Shown piece after piece: positions 37,011 through 47,740 of a stretch of DNA of 64,000 nucleotides (positions are counted from its first letter, which is position 1; every line of letters starts with the position of its first letter). Position numbers and translations under genes: made by a program. Under the pieces are notes generated by a model. That model saw nothing but the letters and a program-made list of their open reading frames with translations, was not told the DNA's origin and made no database searches. This stretch comes from DATLWN01 sp964492895. GTDB taxonomy: Bacteria > Pseudomonadota > Zetaproteobacteria > Mariprofundales > Mariprofundaceae. The stretch lies in the NCBI GenBank assembly GCA_964492895.1, contig CAZBLR010000002.1, forward strand, positions 62,001-126,000. The letters run 5' to 3'.

Positions 37011-37792
37011 AGATCAAGGTGCTTGGATGCTACGGGGGGCAGCTGCTCGGGTTTCACCTGACCTCGTTCCTGGTCAACGAAACCATCCTGCTCGATGCCG
37101 GCTGTCCGACGGAGGCGCTGAGCCTGGAGGAACAGCATGGCATTCGTCACCTGTTCATCTCCCACACGCATCTGGACCACATCAAGGATATCGGCTTTCT
37201 GGCCGACAACCGCTCGCTGAAACGCCTCGGCGGCAACGCCGACAACCGCTCCGTGGCCATCTACAGCCTGCAGGAGAACATCGATGTCCTGAAGGCACAT
37301 TACCTGAACAACAAGGTGTGGCCGGATTTCACCTGTCTGCCGACGGCCGAGGATCCGATCCTGAAGCTGCAGGCGATCGAGGCCGAGAAGACCATCACCG
37401 TGGACGGCGTATCCATCACGCCGATCCCGGTTCACCATCCCGTTCCCTGCACCGGCTTCCTGCTGGAGCAGAACGGCACGCAGTTCATCTATACCGCGGA
37501 TACCGGCCATACCGACCGCATCTGGGAGGTGGCCAACGCGCAGCCGAACCTGAGGGGCATCATCCTCGACTGCTCCTTCCCGAATGCCTATGAGCGTCTG
37601 GCGGGCATCAGCGGCCACCTGACCGCGAACGGCGTGGCCACGGAGCTGAAGAAACTGGAGCGCCTGGGCAGGGTCCCGGTCTACCTGTACCACATGAAGC
37701 CGGAGACGCTGAATGTGATGACGGCCGAGATCGAGAAACTGAACATTCCGCACCTGCGCATGCTGACGCAGGTCGACGAGCTTCTTCTCTAG
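37007..37792 (+). CDS. Metallo-beta-lactamase-fold phosphodiesterase (cyclic-nucleotide PDE class II-like)
   Basis: 261-residue hydrolase with the metal motif SHTHLDHIKD near residues 47-56, PVHHPVPCTGF and YTADTGHTDRIW. The arrangement matches class II 3',5'-cyclic-nucleotide phosphodiesterases (CpdP/PDE1) better than RNase Z or ArsA-type lactonases. TTG 37007 overlaps the trpA stop and directly gives the usual first strand, KIKVLGCYGG. There is no signal peptide, so it acts in the cytosol. It is placed between trpA and accD. Confidence 0.82.
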   Translation: MKIKVLGCYGGQLLGFHLTSFLVNETILLDAGCPTEALSLEEQHGIRHLFISHTHLDHIKDIGFLADNRSLKRLGGNADNRSVAIYSLQENIDVLKAHYLNNKVWPDFTCLPTAEDPILKLQAIEAEKTITVDGVSITPIPVHHPVPCTGFLLEQNGTQFIYTADTGHTDRIWEVANAQPNLRGIILDCSFPNAYERLAGISGHLTANGVATELKKLERLGRVPVYLYHMKPETLNVMTAEIEKLNIPHLRMLTQVDELLL

Positions 37793-37812
37793 GATCAGGA
37801 AACACCATCGAC

Positions 37813-38670
37813 ATGAACTGGCTTACCCGACTCATCGAACTTCCGAAGCAGGCGAAACCCAAGGAGGCGCCGGAGGGGCTGTGGGTGAAATGCCCCAGCT
37901 GCAGCGAGGCCATCTACCACAAGGAGCTGCTGCGCAGCCAGATGGTGTGTCCGAAATGCGGATACCACCATCGCATCGATGCCGGGCTGCGTGCCGAGAT
38001 GCTGTTCGACAAGGACACCGTCGAGGTGCACGACGGCGAGCTGCGTTCCGAGGATCCGCTGTCCTTCAAGGACAAGAAGCGCTACCGCGACCGCGTGCGT
38101 GATGCCGCCAAGAGCGCCGGCACCGACGATGCCGTGCACAACTATGTCGGCGATATCATGGGCCGCACCGTCTCCGTATCCATGTTCGAGTTCGGCTTCA
38201 TGGGCGGCAGCATGGGGTCGGTCGCCGGCGAGAAGATCGTGCGCGGCATGGAGCGGGCGCTGGAGCGTCGCTGCCCCTATCTGCTGGTCACCGCGTCCGG
38301 CGGCGCCCGCATGCAGGAGGGCATCCTCTCCCTGATGCAGATGGCCAAGACCTCGGCGGTGGTCAACCGCATGCATGCGGAAAAGCTGCCCTTCGTCTGC
38401 CTGTTGACCGATCCGACCATGGGCGGCGTATCCGCCTCGGTAGGCTGGCTGGGCGATGTCATCCTGGCCGAGCCCGGGGCACTGATCGGATTTGCCGGAC
38501 CGCGCGTGATCCAGGAGACCGTGGGCCAGGAACTGCCGAAGGGCTTCCAGCGGCCGGACTTCCTGGTCGAGCACGGCCTGATCGATGCCGTGGTGGACCG
38601 GCGCCAGCAGCGCGAATACCTGTCCTCGCTGCTGGACAAGCTCTGCCAGCGTCCCTACCACCAGTCCTGA
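37813..38670 (+). CDS. accD: Acetyl-CoA carboxylase carboxyltransferase subunit beta
   Basis: 285-residue subunit of the carboxyltransferase. The N-terminal four-cysteine zinc finger (KCPSC at residues 28-32, VCPKCG at about 47-52) is followed by the crotonase-like core with TASGGARMQEG and FAGPRVIQET. The trpA-accD-folC order is common in proteobacteria. It starts 20 bases after the phosphodiesterase gene. Confidence 0.97.
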   Translation: MNWLTRLIELPKQAKPKEAPEGLWVKCPSCSEAIYHKELLRSQMVCPKCGYHHRIDAGLRAEMLFDKDTVEVHDGELRSEDPLSFKDKKRYRDRVRDAAKSAGTDDAVHNYVGDIMGRTVSVSMFEFGFMGGSMGSVAGEKIVRGMERALERRCPYLLVTASGGARMQEGILSLMQMAKTSAVVNRMHAEKLPFVCLLTDPTMGGVSASVGWLGDVILAEPGALIGFAGPRVIQETVGQELPKGFQRPDFLVEHGLIDAVVDRRQQREYLSSLLDKLCQRPYHQS

Positions 38671-38692
38671 TTCCCCGCACTGCGGGAGCCCC

Positions 38693-39856
38693 ATGACGGA
38701 TAAGCCCGATTCGATCGAGGCGTGGCTGGCCCAGTTGGGCCGGCCGGCCGCCGACCGCGACTACCGTCCAGGCCATGCCCGCATGCAGGCGCTGCTCGCG
38801 GGCCTGCCTCTGCGTCGTCCGCGGCTGCGCATCCGGGTGGCCGGCACCAACGGCAAGGGCTCGACGGCGATGATGCTGGCCGCGGCACTCGAGGCCAGCG
38901 GCTGCCGGGTCGGCCTGTACACCTCGCCGCATCTGCGGCGCTTCAACGAACGCATCCGCATCGACGGCGGGGAGGCGGACGACGCGTCCCTCGCGGCCTG
39001 TCTGGAACGGCTGATGCCGCGGGCGCTGGCCGTCGGTGCCTCCTATTTCGAGGTGGCCACGGCCATGGCCCTGATCTGTTTTTCCGAGGCCGGGGTGGAT
39101 GCCGAGATCCTGGAGGCGGGGGTGGGGGCGCGCCTGGATGCCACGACCGCCGTGCCGGCCGATGCGGCGGTGCTGACCCCGGTCGGCCTCGATCATCAGG
39201 GCTGGCTCGGCGATACGCTGGAGGCGATCGCCGGCGAGAAGGCCTGGGCCATGGACGGATGTGCCGTGGCGCTGTCCTCCCCCCAGGCCCCTGCGGTGAT
39301 GCGCGTATTGCAGGCCCAGCGGCCGGACCTGGCCGTGCTCGCTGCGGACGAGGCCGAGGCCCTGCCGGAACTGCGTGCGGCGGGTGCCCATCAGCGGCTG
39401 AATGCGGCGCTGGCCTGGCGCATGCTCTGCCTGCTGTCGCAAAAGGGGATGCTTGCCCTGCGTCAGGCGGAGGCGCTAAGCGCCATTGCGGCGACCGACA
39501 TCCCGGGGCGGCTGCAGCGCATCGACTGGGGCGAGCGCCGGATCTGGCTGGATGTGGCGCACAACCTGCCTGCCGTCGAGGCCCTGGTGCCGAGCCTGGC
39601 GGGGCTCTGCGACCGTTTCGAGGCCATCGTGGTGCTGACGCGCGAGGACCGCGATCTTCAGGACGCAGCGCCGCTGCTGCAGCCTCTGGCCGGGCGGCTG
39701 GTGATCGGCCGCGGCAACGACCGCGAGGCGGTGTTCCGGGTGCTGGATGCCCAGATCGGGGCCCAGGGCGCGGGGGATTATCTGGTGATGGGCTCGTTCG
39801 TCACGGTGGGGCTGGCCGGCGAATGGCTGGAGCGGATGCGCGGGTCCGGCGCCTAG
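38693..39856 (+). CDS. folC: Folylpolyglutamate / dihydrofolate synthase
   Basis: 387-residue Mur-ligase family enzyme that adds glutamate to folates. The ATP loop GTNGKGSTAM is near residue 50; YTSPHLRRFNERI and the C-terminal domain DVAHNLPAVEALV are typical. ATG 38693 follows GGGAG. Its stop overlaps the convergent ilvH stop in a CTAG. A 13-base palindrome, CCCGCACTGCGGG (38674-38686), holds its ribosome site. Confidence 0.94.
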   Translation: MTDKPDSIEAWLAQLGRPAADRDYRPGHARMQALLAGLPLRRPRLRIRVAGTNGKGSTAMMLAAALEASGCRVGLYTSPHLRRFNERIRIDGGEADDASLAACLERLMPRALAVGASYFEVATAMALICFSEAGVDAEILEAGVGARLDATTAVPADAAVLTPVGLDHQGWLGDTLEAIAGEKAWAMDGCAVALSSPQAPAVMRVLQAQRPDLAVLAADEAEALPELRAAGAHQRLNAALAWRMLCLLSQKGMLALRQAEALSAIAATDIPGRLQRIDWGERRIWLDVAHNLPAVEALVPSLAGLCDRFEAIVVLTREDRDLQDAAPLLQPLAGRLVIGRGNDREAVFRVLDAQIGAQGAGDYLVMGSFVTVGLAGEWLERMRGSGA

Positions 39857-40346
39857 CTGTCGACCGTGAAGCCGCTGGCACCTCGACGCATGCCGACCGG
39901 GCCGGTGCGCGTCATCTCGATGACGCCGAGCGGGTCAAGCATGCGCAGGAAGGCCTCGAGCTTGTTGGCCTTGCCGGTCAGCTCGACGGTGTAGCTGGCC
40001 TCCGAGACGTCGACGACCTTGGCACGGAACACGTCGGCCATGCGCAGCACCTCGGCGCGGGTGTCGTCCGTGGCGCGCACCTTGACCAGCAGCATCTCGC
40101 GTTCCATGTGCGCCGTCTGGGAGATGTCCTCGGCCTTGATCACCGGGATCAGCTTGTTCACCTGCTTCTTGATCTGCTCGATGACGGTCTCGTCGCCGCG
40201 CGTGACCAGGGTCATGCGGCTGACCGTCGGGTCCAGCGTGGCCGCGACGTTCAGGCTCTCGATGTTGTAGCCGCGCGCCGAGAACAGGCCGGCCACGCGC
40301 GTGAGCACGCCGAACTCGTTCTCGACCAGGATGGTGATCACATGCC

Positions 40347-40350
<4 letters not shown>
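39853..40350 (-). CDS. ilvH: Acetolactate synthase small subunit
   Basis: 165-residue regulatory subunit. The N-terminal ACT domain starts MRHVITILVENEFGVLTRVAGLF, shown here only in part: NEFGVLTRVAGLF and GYNIESLNV. The C-terminal ALS_ss domain follows. It confers valine feedback on the large subunit. It overlaps ilvB by ATGA. Confidence 0.95.
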
Positions 40351-42047
<1,697 letters not shown>

Positions 42048-42131
42048 GCTGTTGTGCCTTTGATGTCCACGAAATGCAGACCGGCGAACATAGGCAGGGG
42101 GTCAGGGCGTGTCAAGCGCGAGGGCTTGAAA

Positions 42132-42605
42132 CTAAACGTTTCCATGGGATTCCCGTGCGGACGTAAGCGGGCGCATCATCAGCATGGCATCCTCCCGCCG
42201 GGCGCCTCCCGACAGGGGCGGATAATACTCGCGCCGGTGGCCGGCGATGCGGAATCCCAGCGAGGCATACAGCTGCTGGGCGGGCACGTTGGAGGCGCGC
42301 ACCTCCAGGTAGACCGCGGACAGGCCGGCCTTGTGCGTGAATAGCGCGCGGCCGAGGCGCGTGGCCAGGCCCTGGCGCTGGAAATCGGGATGGACGGCGA
42401 TCTGCAGCAGATGCACCTCGTCGAGCATGTCGTGGCTGAGCAGGTAGGCGATGATGCGCTTGTGGTGCTCGGCCACGATCAGTTCGTGCCCGGATGCCAG
42501 GGCGTGCAGGATGCTTGTCTCGGACCAGGCCTCCGGCAGCAGCAGCCGGTTCAGCGCATACACGGCCGGCAGGTCGGCCTCCGTTCCCGGCCGGATGCGG
42601 ATCAC
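42132..42605 (-). CDS. rimI: Ribosomal protein bS18 alanine N-acetyltransferase
   Basis: 157-residue GNAT acetyltransferase. The acetyl-CoA site reads QRQGLATRLGRALF, followed by LEVRASNVPAQQLYASLGF, typical of RimI. It overlaps the topA stop by ATGA. RimI-like enzymes can also acetylate other N-termini. Confidence 0.88.
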   Translation of the reverse strand: MIRIRPGTEADLPAVYALNRLLLPEAWSETSILHALASGHELIVAEHHKRIIAYLLSHDMLDEVHLLQIAVHPDFQRQGLATRLGRALFTHKAGLSAVYLEVRASNVPAQQLYASLGFRIAGHRREYYPPLSGGARREDAMLMMRPLTSARESHGNV

Positions 42606-44884
42606 GCGTCCTCGGGTGGGGCGACCTGCTCCTTCCAGCCACAGCCCTCATGGACGCAGATGTGCTCGGTGCCGCGGCGCTTGGTGATCTTCTCGGTCAC
42701 GAAGGGCGCGCCGCACTGGGGGCAGGGACGGTCCACCGGCTTGTCCCACAGCGCGTTCTTGCACTTGGGATAGCGCGAGCAGGAATAGAAGACCTTGCCG
42801 CGCCGGGATTTCTTCTCGAGGAAGGTGCCCTGGCCGCAGGCCGGGCAGGTGATGCCGGTGTCCTTGGGCTTTTCCAGCGGCTGGATGTTCTTGCATGTGG
42901 GGTAGTTCGAGCAGCCGAGGAACGGCCCGAAACGGCCCTGCTTGATCTCCATCGGCGCACCGCATTTGTCGCAGACCTGGTCGGTCAGCTGCTTGGGCTG
43001 TTCGCCGGCCGGCTCCCCCTTCTTGGCCAGCGGACGGCTGTACTTGCATTCGGGATAGCCGGTGCAGGCCAGGAAGCGGCCGAAGCGGCCGAGCTTGATG
43101 GCCAGCGGCTTGCCGCATTCGGGGCAGGTCTCGCTGGTCTCCTCGTGCGTGACGTCCGAGCGCTTGACGTTCTCCTGGGTGTCGTCGACCTTGGTTTTGA
43201 ACGGGTTCCAGAATTCACGCAGCAACGGTTTCCAGGCCCGCTCGCCGCGGGCGACGGCGTCGAGCTTGGCCTCGACGTCGGCGGTGAAGCCGGTGTCGAC
43301 GATGTCCGGGAAATACTGGGTCAGGAAGCGGTTGACCACCTCGCCGGTATCGGTCGGCACGAAGCGCTTGCGCTCCATTTCCACGTATTTGCGTTCCCTG
43401 AGCACGTTCAGGATCGAGGCGTAGGTCGACGGCCGGCCGATGCCGTGTTCCTCCAGCTCCTTGACCAGCGTGGCCTCGGAGTAGCGCGGCTTGGGCTCCG
43501 TGAAATGCTGGCTGGCGTCGGCCTGGCTGATGGTGATGGCCTGACCCTCCGCCAGCGGCGGCAGCATCGACTCCTGATCCTTGTCCGCCGGCTCGTCCCG
43601 GCCCTCCTCGTACAGCTTGCGGAAGCCGGGGAAGGTCAGGGTGGAGCCGTTGGCGCGCAGCATGACGCCGTCGGCCGAGGCGATGTCCGCACGTACCTGG
43701 TCGATCAGCGCCGGCGCCATCTGGCAGGCGACGGCCCGTTGCCAGATCAGGGCGTACAGTCTCCAGGCGTCGGCATCGAGGACGGCGCGCATCTGCTCGG
43801 GGGTGCGCAGCACCGACGTGGGCCGGATGGCCTCGTGTGCCTCCTGCGCGTTGCGGCTGCTGGTCTTGAAGCGGCGCGGCTTGGCCGGCAGGAAGTCCGG
43901 ATCGAAATGGCCGTGGATGTAGTCGCGAATCTCGGTGATGGCATCCTCGGCCAGGGACACCGAGTCGGTTCGCATGTAGGTGATCAGGCCGACGCGTTCG
44001 CCGCCGACATCCGCACCTTCGTACAGGCCTTGGGCCAGTTGCATGGTTCTGCGGGCGGTGAAGCCGAGCTTGCGCGAGGCCTCCATCTGCAGCGAGGAGG
44101 TGATGAACGGCGGGGAGGGCTGCTGCCGCTTCTGGGTCTTTTCGACCGTGGCGACGGTGTAGCTTCCGGCCTGCACGCGGTTGGCCGCGGTGTGGGCGGA
44201 AACGCCGTCGGAGAGATCGAACTTGCCCAGGGCCTTGCCGTCCAGGGCATGCAATCGGGCGGCAAAGCGCTGGTCGCCGGCCGCGCAGGCGGCCTCGACC
44301 GTCCAGTATTCCCGGGGCTGGAAGTCGCGGATGTGCTGTTCGCGCTCGCAGATCAGGCGCAGGGCGACCGACTGCACGCGCCCGGCGGACAGGCCGCCTC
44401 GGATCTTGCGCCACAACAGCGGCGACAGCGTGAAGCCGACGAGGTAGTCCAGGGCGCTGCGCGCCTGCTGGGCATCGACCAGTTGCGTATTGATCTGGTG
44501 CGGGTGGTGGACGGCCTCGTCGATGGCCTTTTTGGTGATCTCGTTGAAGGTGATGCGCTGGATGCCCTTGCCCTGAAGGGCGCCGCGCTGGCCGAGCTCG
44601 TCGGCGATGTGCCAGGCGATGGCCTCGCCCTCGCGGTCAAGGTCGCTGGCCAGGATCAGCGTATCGGCCTGCTTCAGGGCCTTCTCGATGGCCGTCAGGC
44701 GCTTTTCCTTGTCGGCGATGACCTCGTAGGTGACGGCGAAATCGTGGTCCGGGTCCACTGAACCGTCCTTCTTCGGGAAGGCGCGGACATGGCCGTACGA
44801 GGCCAGGACCTTGAAATCCTTGCCCAGATATTTCTCGATGGTTTTGGCCTTGGCCGGTGATTCCACCACGACGACTGCGCGCAT
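42602..44884 (-). CDS. topA: DNA topoisomerase I
   Basis: 760-residue type IA topoisomerase that relaxes negative supercoils. The TOPRIM domain has DLDREGEA (Asp81, Asp83); the active-site Tyr303 is in GLITYMRTDS. The C-terminus carries four cysteine-rich zinc ribbons (CPECG, CDKCG, CPACG, CPQCG), each with a later cysteine pair. ATG 44884 overlaps the dprA stop and has AGGAG; a TTG just before is less likely. Confidence 0.97.
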   Translation of the reverse strand: MRAVVVVESPAKAKTIEKYLGKDFKVLASYGHVRAFPKKDGSVDPDHDFAVTYEVIADKEKRLTAIEKALKQADTLILASDLDREGEAIAWHIADELGQRGALQGKGIQRITFNEITKKAIDEAVHHPHQINTQLVDAQQARSALDYLVGFTLSPLLWRKIRGGLSAGRVQSVALRLICEREQHIRDFQPREYWTVEAACAAGDQRFAARLHALDGKALGKFDLSDGVSAHTAANRVQAGSYTVATVEKTQKRQQPSPPFITSSLQMEASRKLGFTARRTMQLAQGLYEGADVGGERVGLITYMRTDSVSLAEDAITEIRDYIHGHFDPDFLPAKPRRFKTSSRNAQEAHEAIRPTSVLRTPEQMRAVLDADAWRLYALIWQRAVACQMAPALIDQVRADIASADGVMLRANGSTLTFPGFRKLYEEGRDEPADKDQESMLPPLAEGQAITISQADASQHFTEPKPRYSEATLVKELEEHGIGRPSTYASILNVLRERKYVEMERKRFVPTDTGEVVNRFLTQYFPDIVDTGFTADVEAKLDAVARGERAWKPLLREFWNPFKTKVDDTQENVKRSDVTHEETSETCPECGKPLAIKLGRFGRFLACTGYPECKYSRPLAKKGEPAGEQPKQLTDQVCDKCGAPMEIKQGRFGPFLGCSNYPTCKNIQPLEKPKDTGITCPACGQGTFLEKKSRRGKVFYSCSRYPKCKNALWDKPVDRPCPQCGAPFVTEKITKRRGTEHICVHEGCGWKEQVAPPEDA

Positions 44885-45987
44885 CAAATCTCCTGAATGA
44901 GCGTATACCGATCGCCGGGCAGTCTGTCGATCACGCCCCGAAGTTCAAGGGCGAGTAATATCGGGGACAGCTCCGGCAGGCTCATCCGGCATTGCTCGGA
45001 CAGCATGTCGACATGGGCGACGCCCCGTCTCAGAACGTCCAGCAGCATGGCTTCAGCCTTGGATTCCGGCTCGTAGCGGGGAATCGGGCTCCTTGCGGCG
45101 GCCTCCCAGCCAAGCGCCTCGCTCACGGCGGTGGCGCTGTCGGCAAGCCCCGCCCCGTCCCGGATCAGGTGGTGGCAGCCGGTATGGTTGCCTGCGAGCA
45201 CGGAACCCGGCACCGCGAATACCTCGCGCCCGTAGCCGAGGGCCTGATGAGCCGTGATCAGGCTGCCCGAGCGCCGGTCGGCCTCCATGACGACGGTGGC
45301 CGGACTCAGGGCGGCGATGATGCGGTTGCGCCGCGGGAAATGCTCGGGCCGGGCCGGGGTCTCAGGCGTGAACTCGCTGATCACACAGCCGCGATGCATG
45401 ATGGCCTCGATCTGTCGCCGCTGTTCGTCACTGTCGATGGCCAGCAGTCCGCAGCCGAGCACGGCGACGGTGACGCCTTCCGCTTCCAGCGTCCCGGCAT
45501 GGGCGGCGGCATCGATGCCCTGAGCCATGCCGCTGACGATCACCGCGTCCTGATGGGACCAATGGCGGCACCAGCGGCGGGTCAGCAGCCGTCCTTCGCG
45601 GCTGGCCTTGCGTGAGCCGACGACGGACAGCATGCGCGGCCGTCGCAGTGTCGTCATGTCGCCCAGGCCGTACAGCACCAGCGGCGCGTCCACGGCGGCT
45701 GCCAGGCGTTCGGGGTAGTCCGGGTTGTCGATGCCGAGCAGTCCGATGTGGTGGCGTTTACATGTGTCGATGATGCGGTCGGCCTGTCGTGCATCGCTGG
45801 AGACCAGCGCCTGCACCAGCTTCGGTCCGATGCCCTCCTGTGCCGCCAGCTCGCTGGCCGTGGCGGCCCACAGGGCACGGGCCGATCCGAAGACCCCGAC
45901 GAGCTGCCTGCCGGTGACGGGGCCGATGCCCGGGACCAGGCTCAGGCGCAGCATGTGCCGGATGTCCTCCGGCATCGATGGCGCCAT
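44884..45987 (-). CDS. dprA: DNA-processing protein DprA (Smf)
   Basis: 367-residue protein that protects incoming single-stranded DNA and loads RecA in natural transformation. An N-terminal SAM/helix-hairpin region (LSLVPGIGPVTGRQLVGVFG) precedes the Rossmann-like core with VVGSRKASREG, VSGMAQGIDAAAHAG and GSLITAHQAL. A C-terminal winged helix ends the protein. ATG 45987 was chosen; 45975 is close by. With comM at 58603 and type IV pilins it suggests transformability. Confidence 0.94.
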   Translation of the reverse strand: MAPSMPEDIRHMLRLSLVPGIGPVTGRQLVGVFGSARALWAATASELAAQEGIGPKLVQALVSSDARQADRIIDTCKRHHIGLLGIDNPDYPERLAAAVDAPLVLYGLGDMTTLRRPRMLSVVGSRKASREGRLLTRRWCRHWSHQDAVIVSGMAQGIDAAAHAGTLEAEGVTVAVLGCGLLAIDSDEQRRQIEAIMHRGCVISEFTPETPARPEHFPRRNRIIAALSPATVVMEADRRSGSLITAHQALGYGREVFAVPGSVLAGNHTGCHHLIRDGAGLADSATAVSEALGWEAAARSPIPRYEPESKAEAMLLDVLRRGVAHVDMLSEQCRMSLPELSPILLALELRGVIDRLPGDRYTLIQEI

Positions 45988-46021
45988 GCCCGGACCGGAT
46001 GGATCGTCTATCGGTGTTGAC

Positions 46022-47074
46022 CTATGGGCGTGCCTGGTTGCGTACGGTGTCGCCGACGTTGATCGGGTTGGTCGATTCCGTGACCAGGGCGATGGACGCA
46101 TCCTCTTGCGGTACCAGCACGACGACCTCACCGATCTTCTCCTCCGGCAGGCGGATCTGCTTGCCGGTCACCGGGTCCGTGACCAGGCGGCCGGCCTTGT
46201 GGATCGACAGCACCGTTCCCGCCTTCAGATGCTCGCGCAGGCCGAGGTTGATGCCGATGATCTGATGCTGACCGGCCTCGGCGGCGTCATTGCGAAGATA
46301 CATGACCTCGCCGACGAGGGGCGTCTTCGGGTATGACGGTACGATGCGGGTATTGACGACATGCGCCGGCTTCAGGCGGTCGCCTCTCGACATCTCCTCG
46401 AACGAGGTCAGGACGACGCCGCGGTAGATGTCGCCGTCGTGCGAGGACACCTCGACCTGTCCGAGATCGTTGATCAGGTAGCCGACGAGCTTGCCGGTGC
46501 GCGGATCCCTGACCGGATCGCCGGTGCGGAAGACGTCGTACACCTCGCCTTCGTTCGGCGGCGTGTTGAATTTCAGGTACAGGTGGTCATTGGCGCCGTA
46601 GTTGATGCGCTGATCGGAGGAATTGACGATATAGCCGACGCCCTTGATCGCATCCGGCTGGATGAAGTCCTGTCTGGCCAGTGCCGTGAGCAGCAAGCTG
46701 GGGTCGATCTTCGGTTCCAGATGCTCCGCCGGTTTGACGATGATCTCCGGACGCGGCCGGATGGTGCTCAGGCCGCCGGTGGCCTTCTGCTCGGGGTTGA
46801 ACCAGATCTTGTTGCCCGGGTAGATCAGGTCGGGATTGGTGATGTACAGGTTCCGTTCCCAGATCTTCATCCATTTCTCCGGATCCTTGAAGAAATGGGC
46901 GGCGATATCCCACAGGGTATCGCCCTTTTTGACGACATAGGGCTGGGGAAAGTTCGGTTTCAGGTCGTCCTGCGTGACGCCGGCGGGCATGCTGACCGCA
47001 GCCGCACGGGCCTGCAGCGGTACGGCCGCAAGCGCACAAGCCAACATAAGGGCGGCAAGGCCTTGAAGTTTCAT
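46022..47074 (-). CDS. LysM-domain periplasmic protein
   Basis: 350-residue exported protein. The signal peptide ends near ARAAA (residue 25). A LysM domain lies at about 47-95 (VVKKGDTLWDIAAHFF, IYPGNKIWF), expected to bind peptidoglycan. The rest, about 250 residues, is a conserved beta-rich region of unknown function. The family is regularly found just upstream of dprA in gammaproteobacteria, as here. Confidence 0.88.
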   Translation of the reverse strand: MKLQGLAALMLACALAAVPLQARAAAVSMPAGVTQDDLKPNFPQPYVVKKGDTLWDIAAHFFKDPEKWMKIWERNLYITNPDLIYPGNKIWFNPEQKATGGLSTIRPRPEIIVKPAEHLEPKIDPSLLLTALARQDFIQPDAIKGVGYIVNSSDQRINYGANDHLYLKFNTPPNEGEVYDVFRTGDPVRDPRTGKLVGYLINDLGQVEVSSHDGDIYRGVVLTSFEEMSRGDRLKPAHVVNTRIVPSYPKTPLVGEVMYLRNDAAEAGQHQIIGINLGLREHLKAGTVLSIHKAGRLVTDPVTGKQIRLPEEKIGEVVVLVPQEDASIALVTESTNPINVGDTVRNQARP

Positions 47075-47122
47075 GCGAACCTCCCAGCGTAAGCCATGAA
47101 TAAATCAAAAGATGGCATAAGT

Positions 47123-47740
47123 CTATGAAGCCCGCAAGCGACGGTCGTCACGCTTTCCGACCTTGGGCTCCTCATGCCGGAGCAGGCGGGCGATGTTCGC
47201 GCGGTGGCGGATCACCGTCAGCAGCCCCAGGGCGCCGGCGGTGGTCACGAAGGCGGGATGGCTGCCCAGGGCCCAGGCGAGCAGGGGCATGCTGCCGGCC
47301 GCGAGCATCGACGACACCGAGACATAACGCCAGACCCTCAGGCTCAGCAGCCATAGGGCGAAGGCCAGCACGGCGATCCACGGTTGCCATGGCAGCACGA
47401 CGCCGAACATGGTGGCCACGCCCTTGCCGCCCTTGAATGCCAGGTACACGGGGAAGCAATGGCCGATGAACGCGGCCAGCGCGATGCCGGTCGTCAGCCA
47501 TTCCGACGCCTGCCAGTGGATCGACAGCCAGACGGGAATGGCGCCCTTCAGCAGATCGGCGATCAGGGTGAGGATGCCCACCGCCTTTCCGCCCGTGCGC
47601 ATGGCGTTGGTGGCGCCGATGTTGCCGCTGCCGTGCCGGCGGGGGTCCTTGCCGGTCAACAGGCGGCTGAACACCAGCCCGAACGGGATGGCGCCGACCA
47701 GGTAGGCGGCGACGATGATGGCGGAAGCGGTGGCGATCAA
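47123..47740 (-). CDS. plsY: Acyl-phosphate:glycerol-3-phosphate acyltransferase PlsY
   Basis: 205-residue inner-membrane enzyme making lysophosphatidic acid. Family motifs are YLVGAIPFGLVFSRL, GKDPRRHGSGNIGATNA and GHCFPVYLAFKGGKGVAT. The start is taken as TTG 47740, overlapping the stop of the upstream reductase gene, because it gives the normal N-terminal helix. The gpsA product is its substrate. Confidence 0.93.
   Translation of the reverse strand: MIATASAIIVAAYLVGAIPFGLVFSRLLTGKDPRRHGSGNIGATNAMRTGGKAVGILTLIADLLKGAIPVWLSIHWQASEWLTTGIALAAFIGHCFPVYLAFKGGKGVATMFGVVLPWQPWIAVLAFALWLLSLRVWRYVSVSSMLAAGSMPLLAWALGSHPAFVTTAGALGLLTVIRHRANIARLLRHEEPKVGKRDDRRLRAS

Noticed and set aside
38674..38686. 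CCCGCACTGCGGG before folC as an operator
   Set aside because: Short, single-base centre, overlaps the ribosome site by chance in GC-rich DNA; noted only in the folC entry.
42494..44761. Long plus-strand frame opposite topA
   Set aside because: topA motifs are complete on the minus strand; the plus frame is low-complexity.
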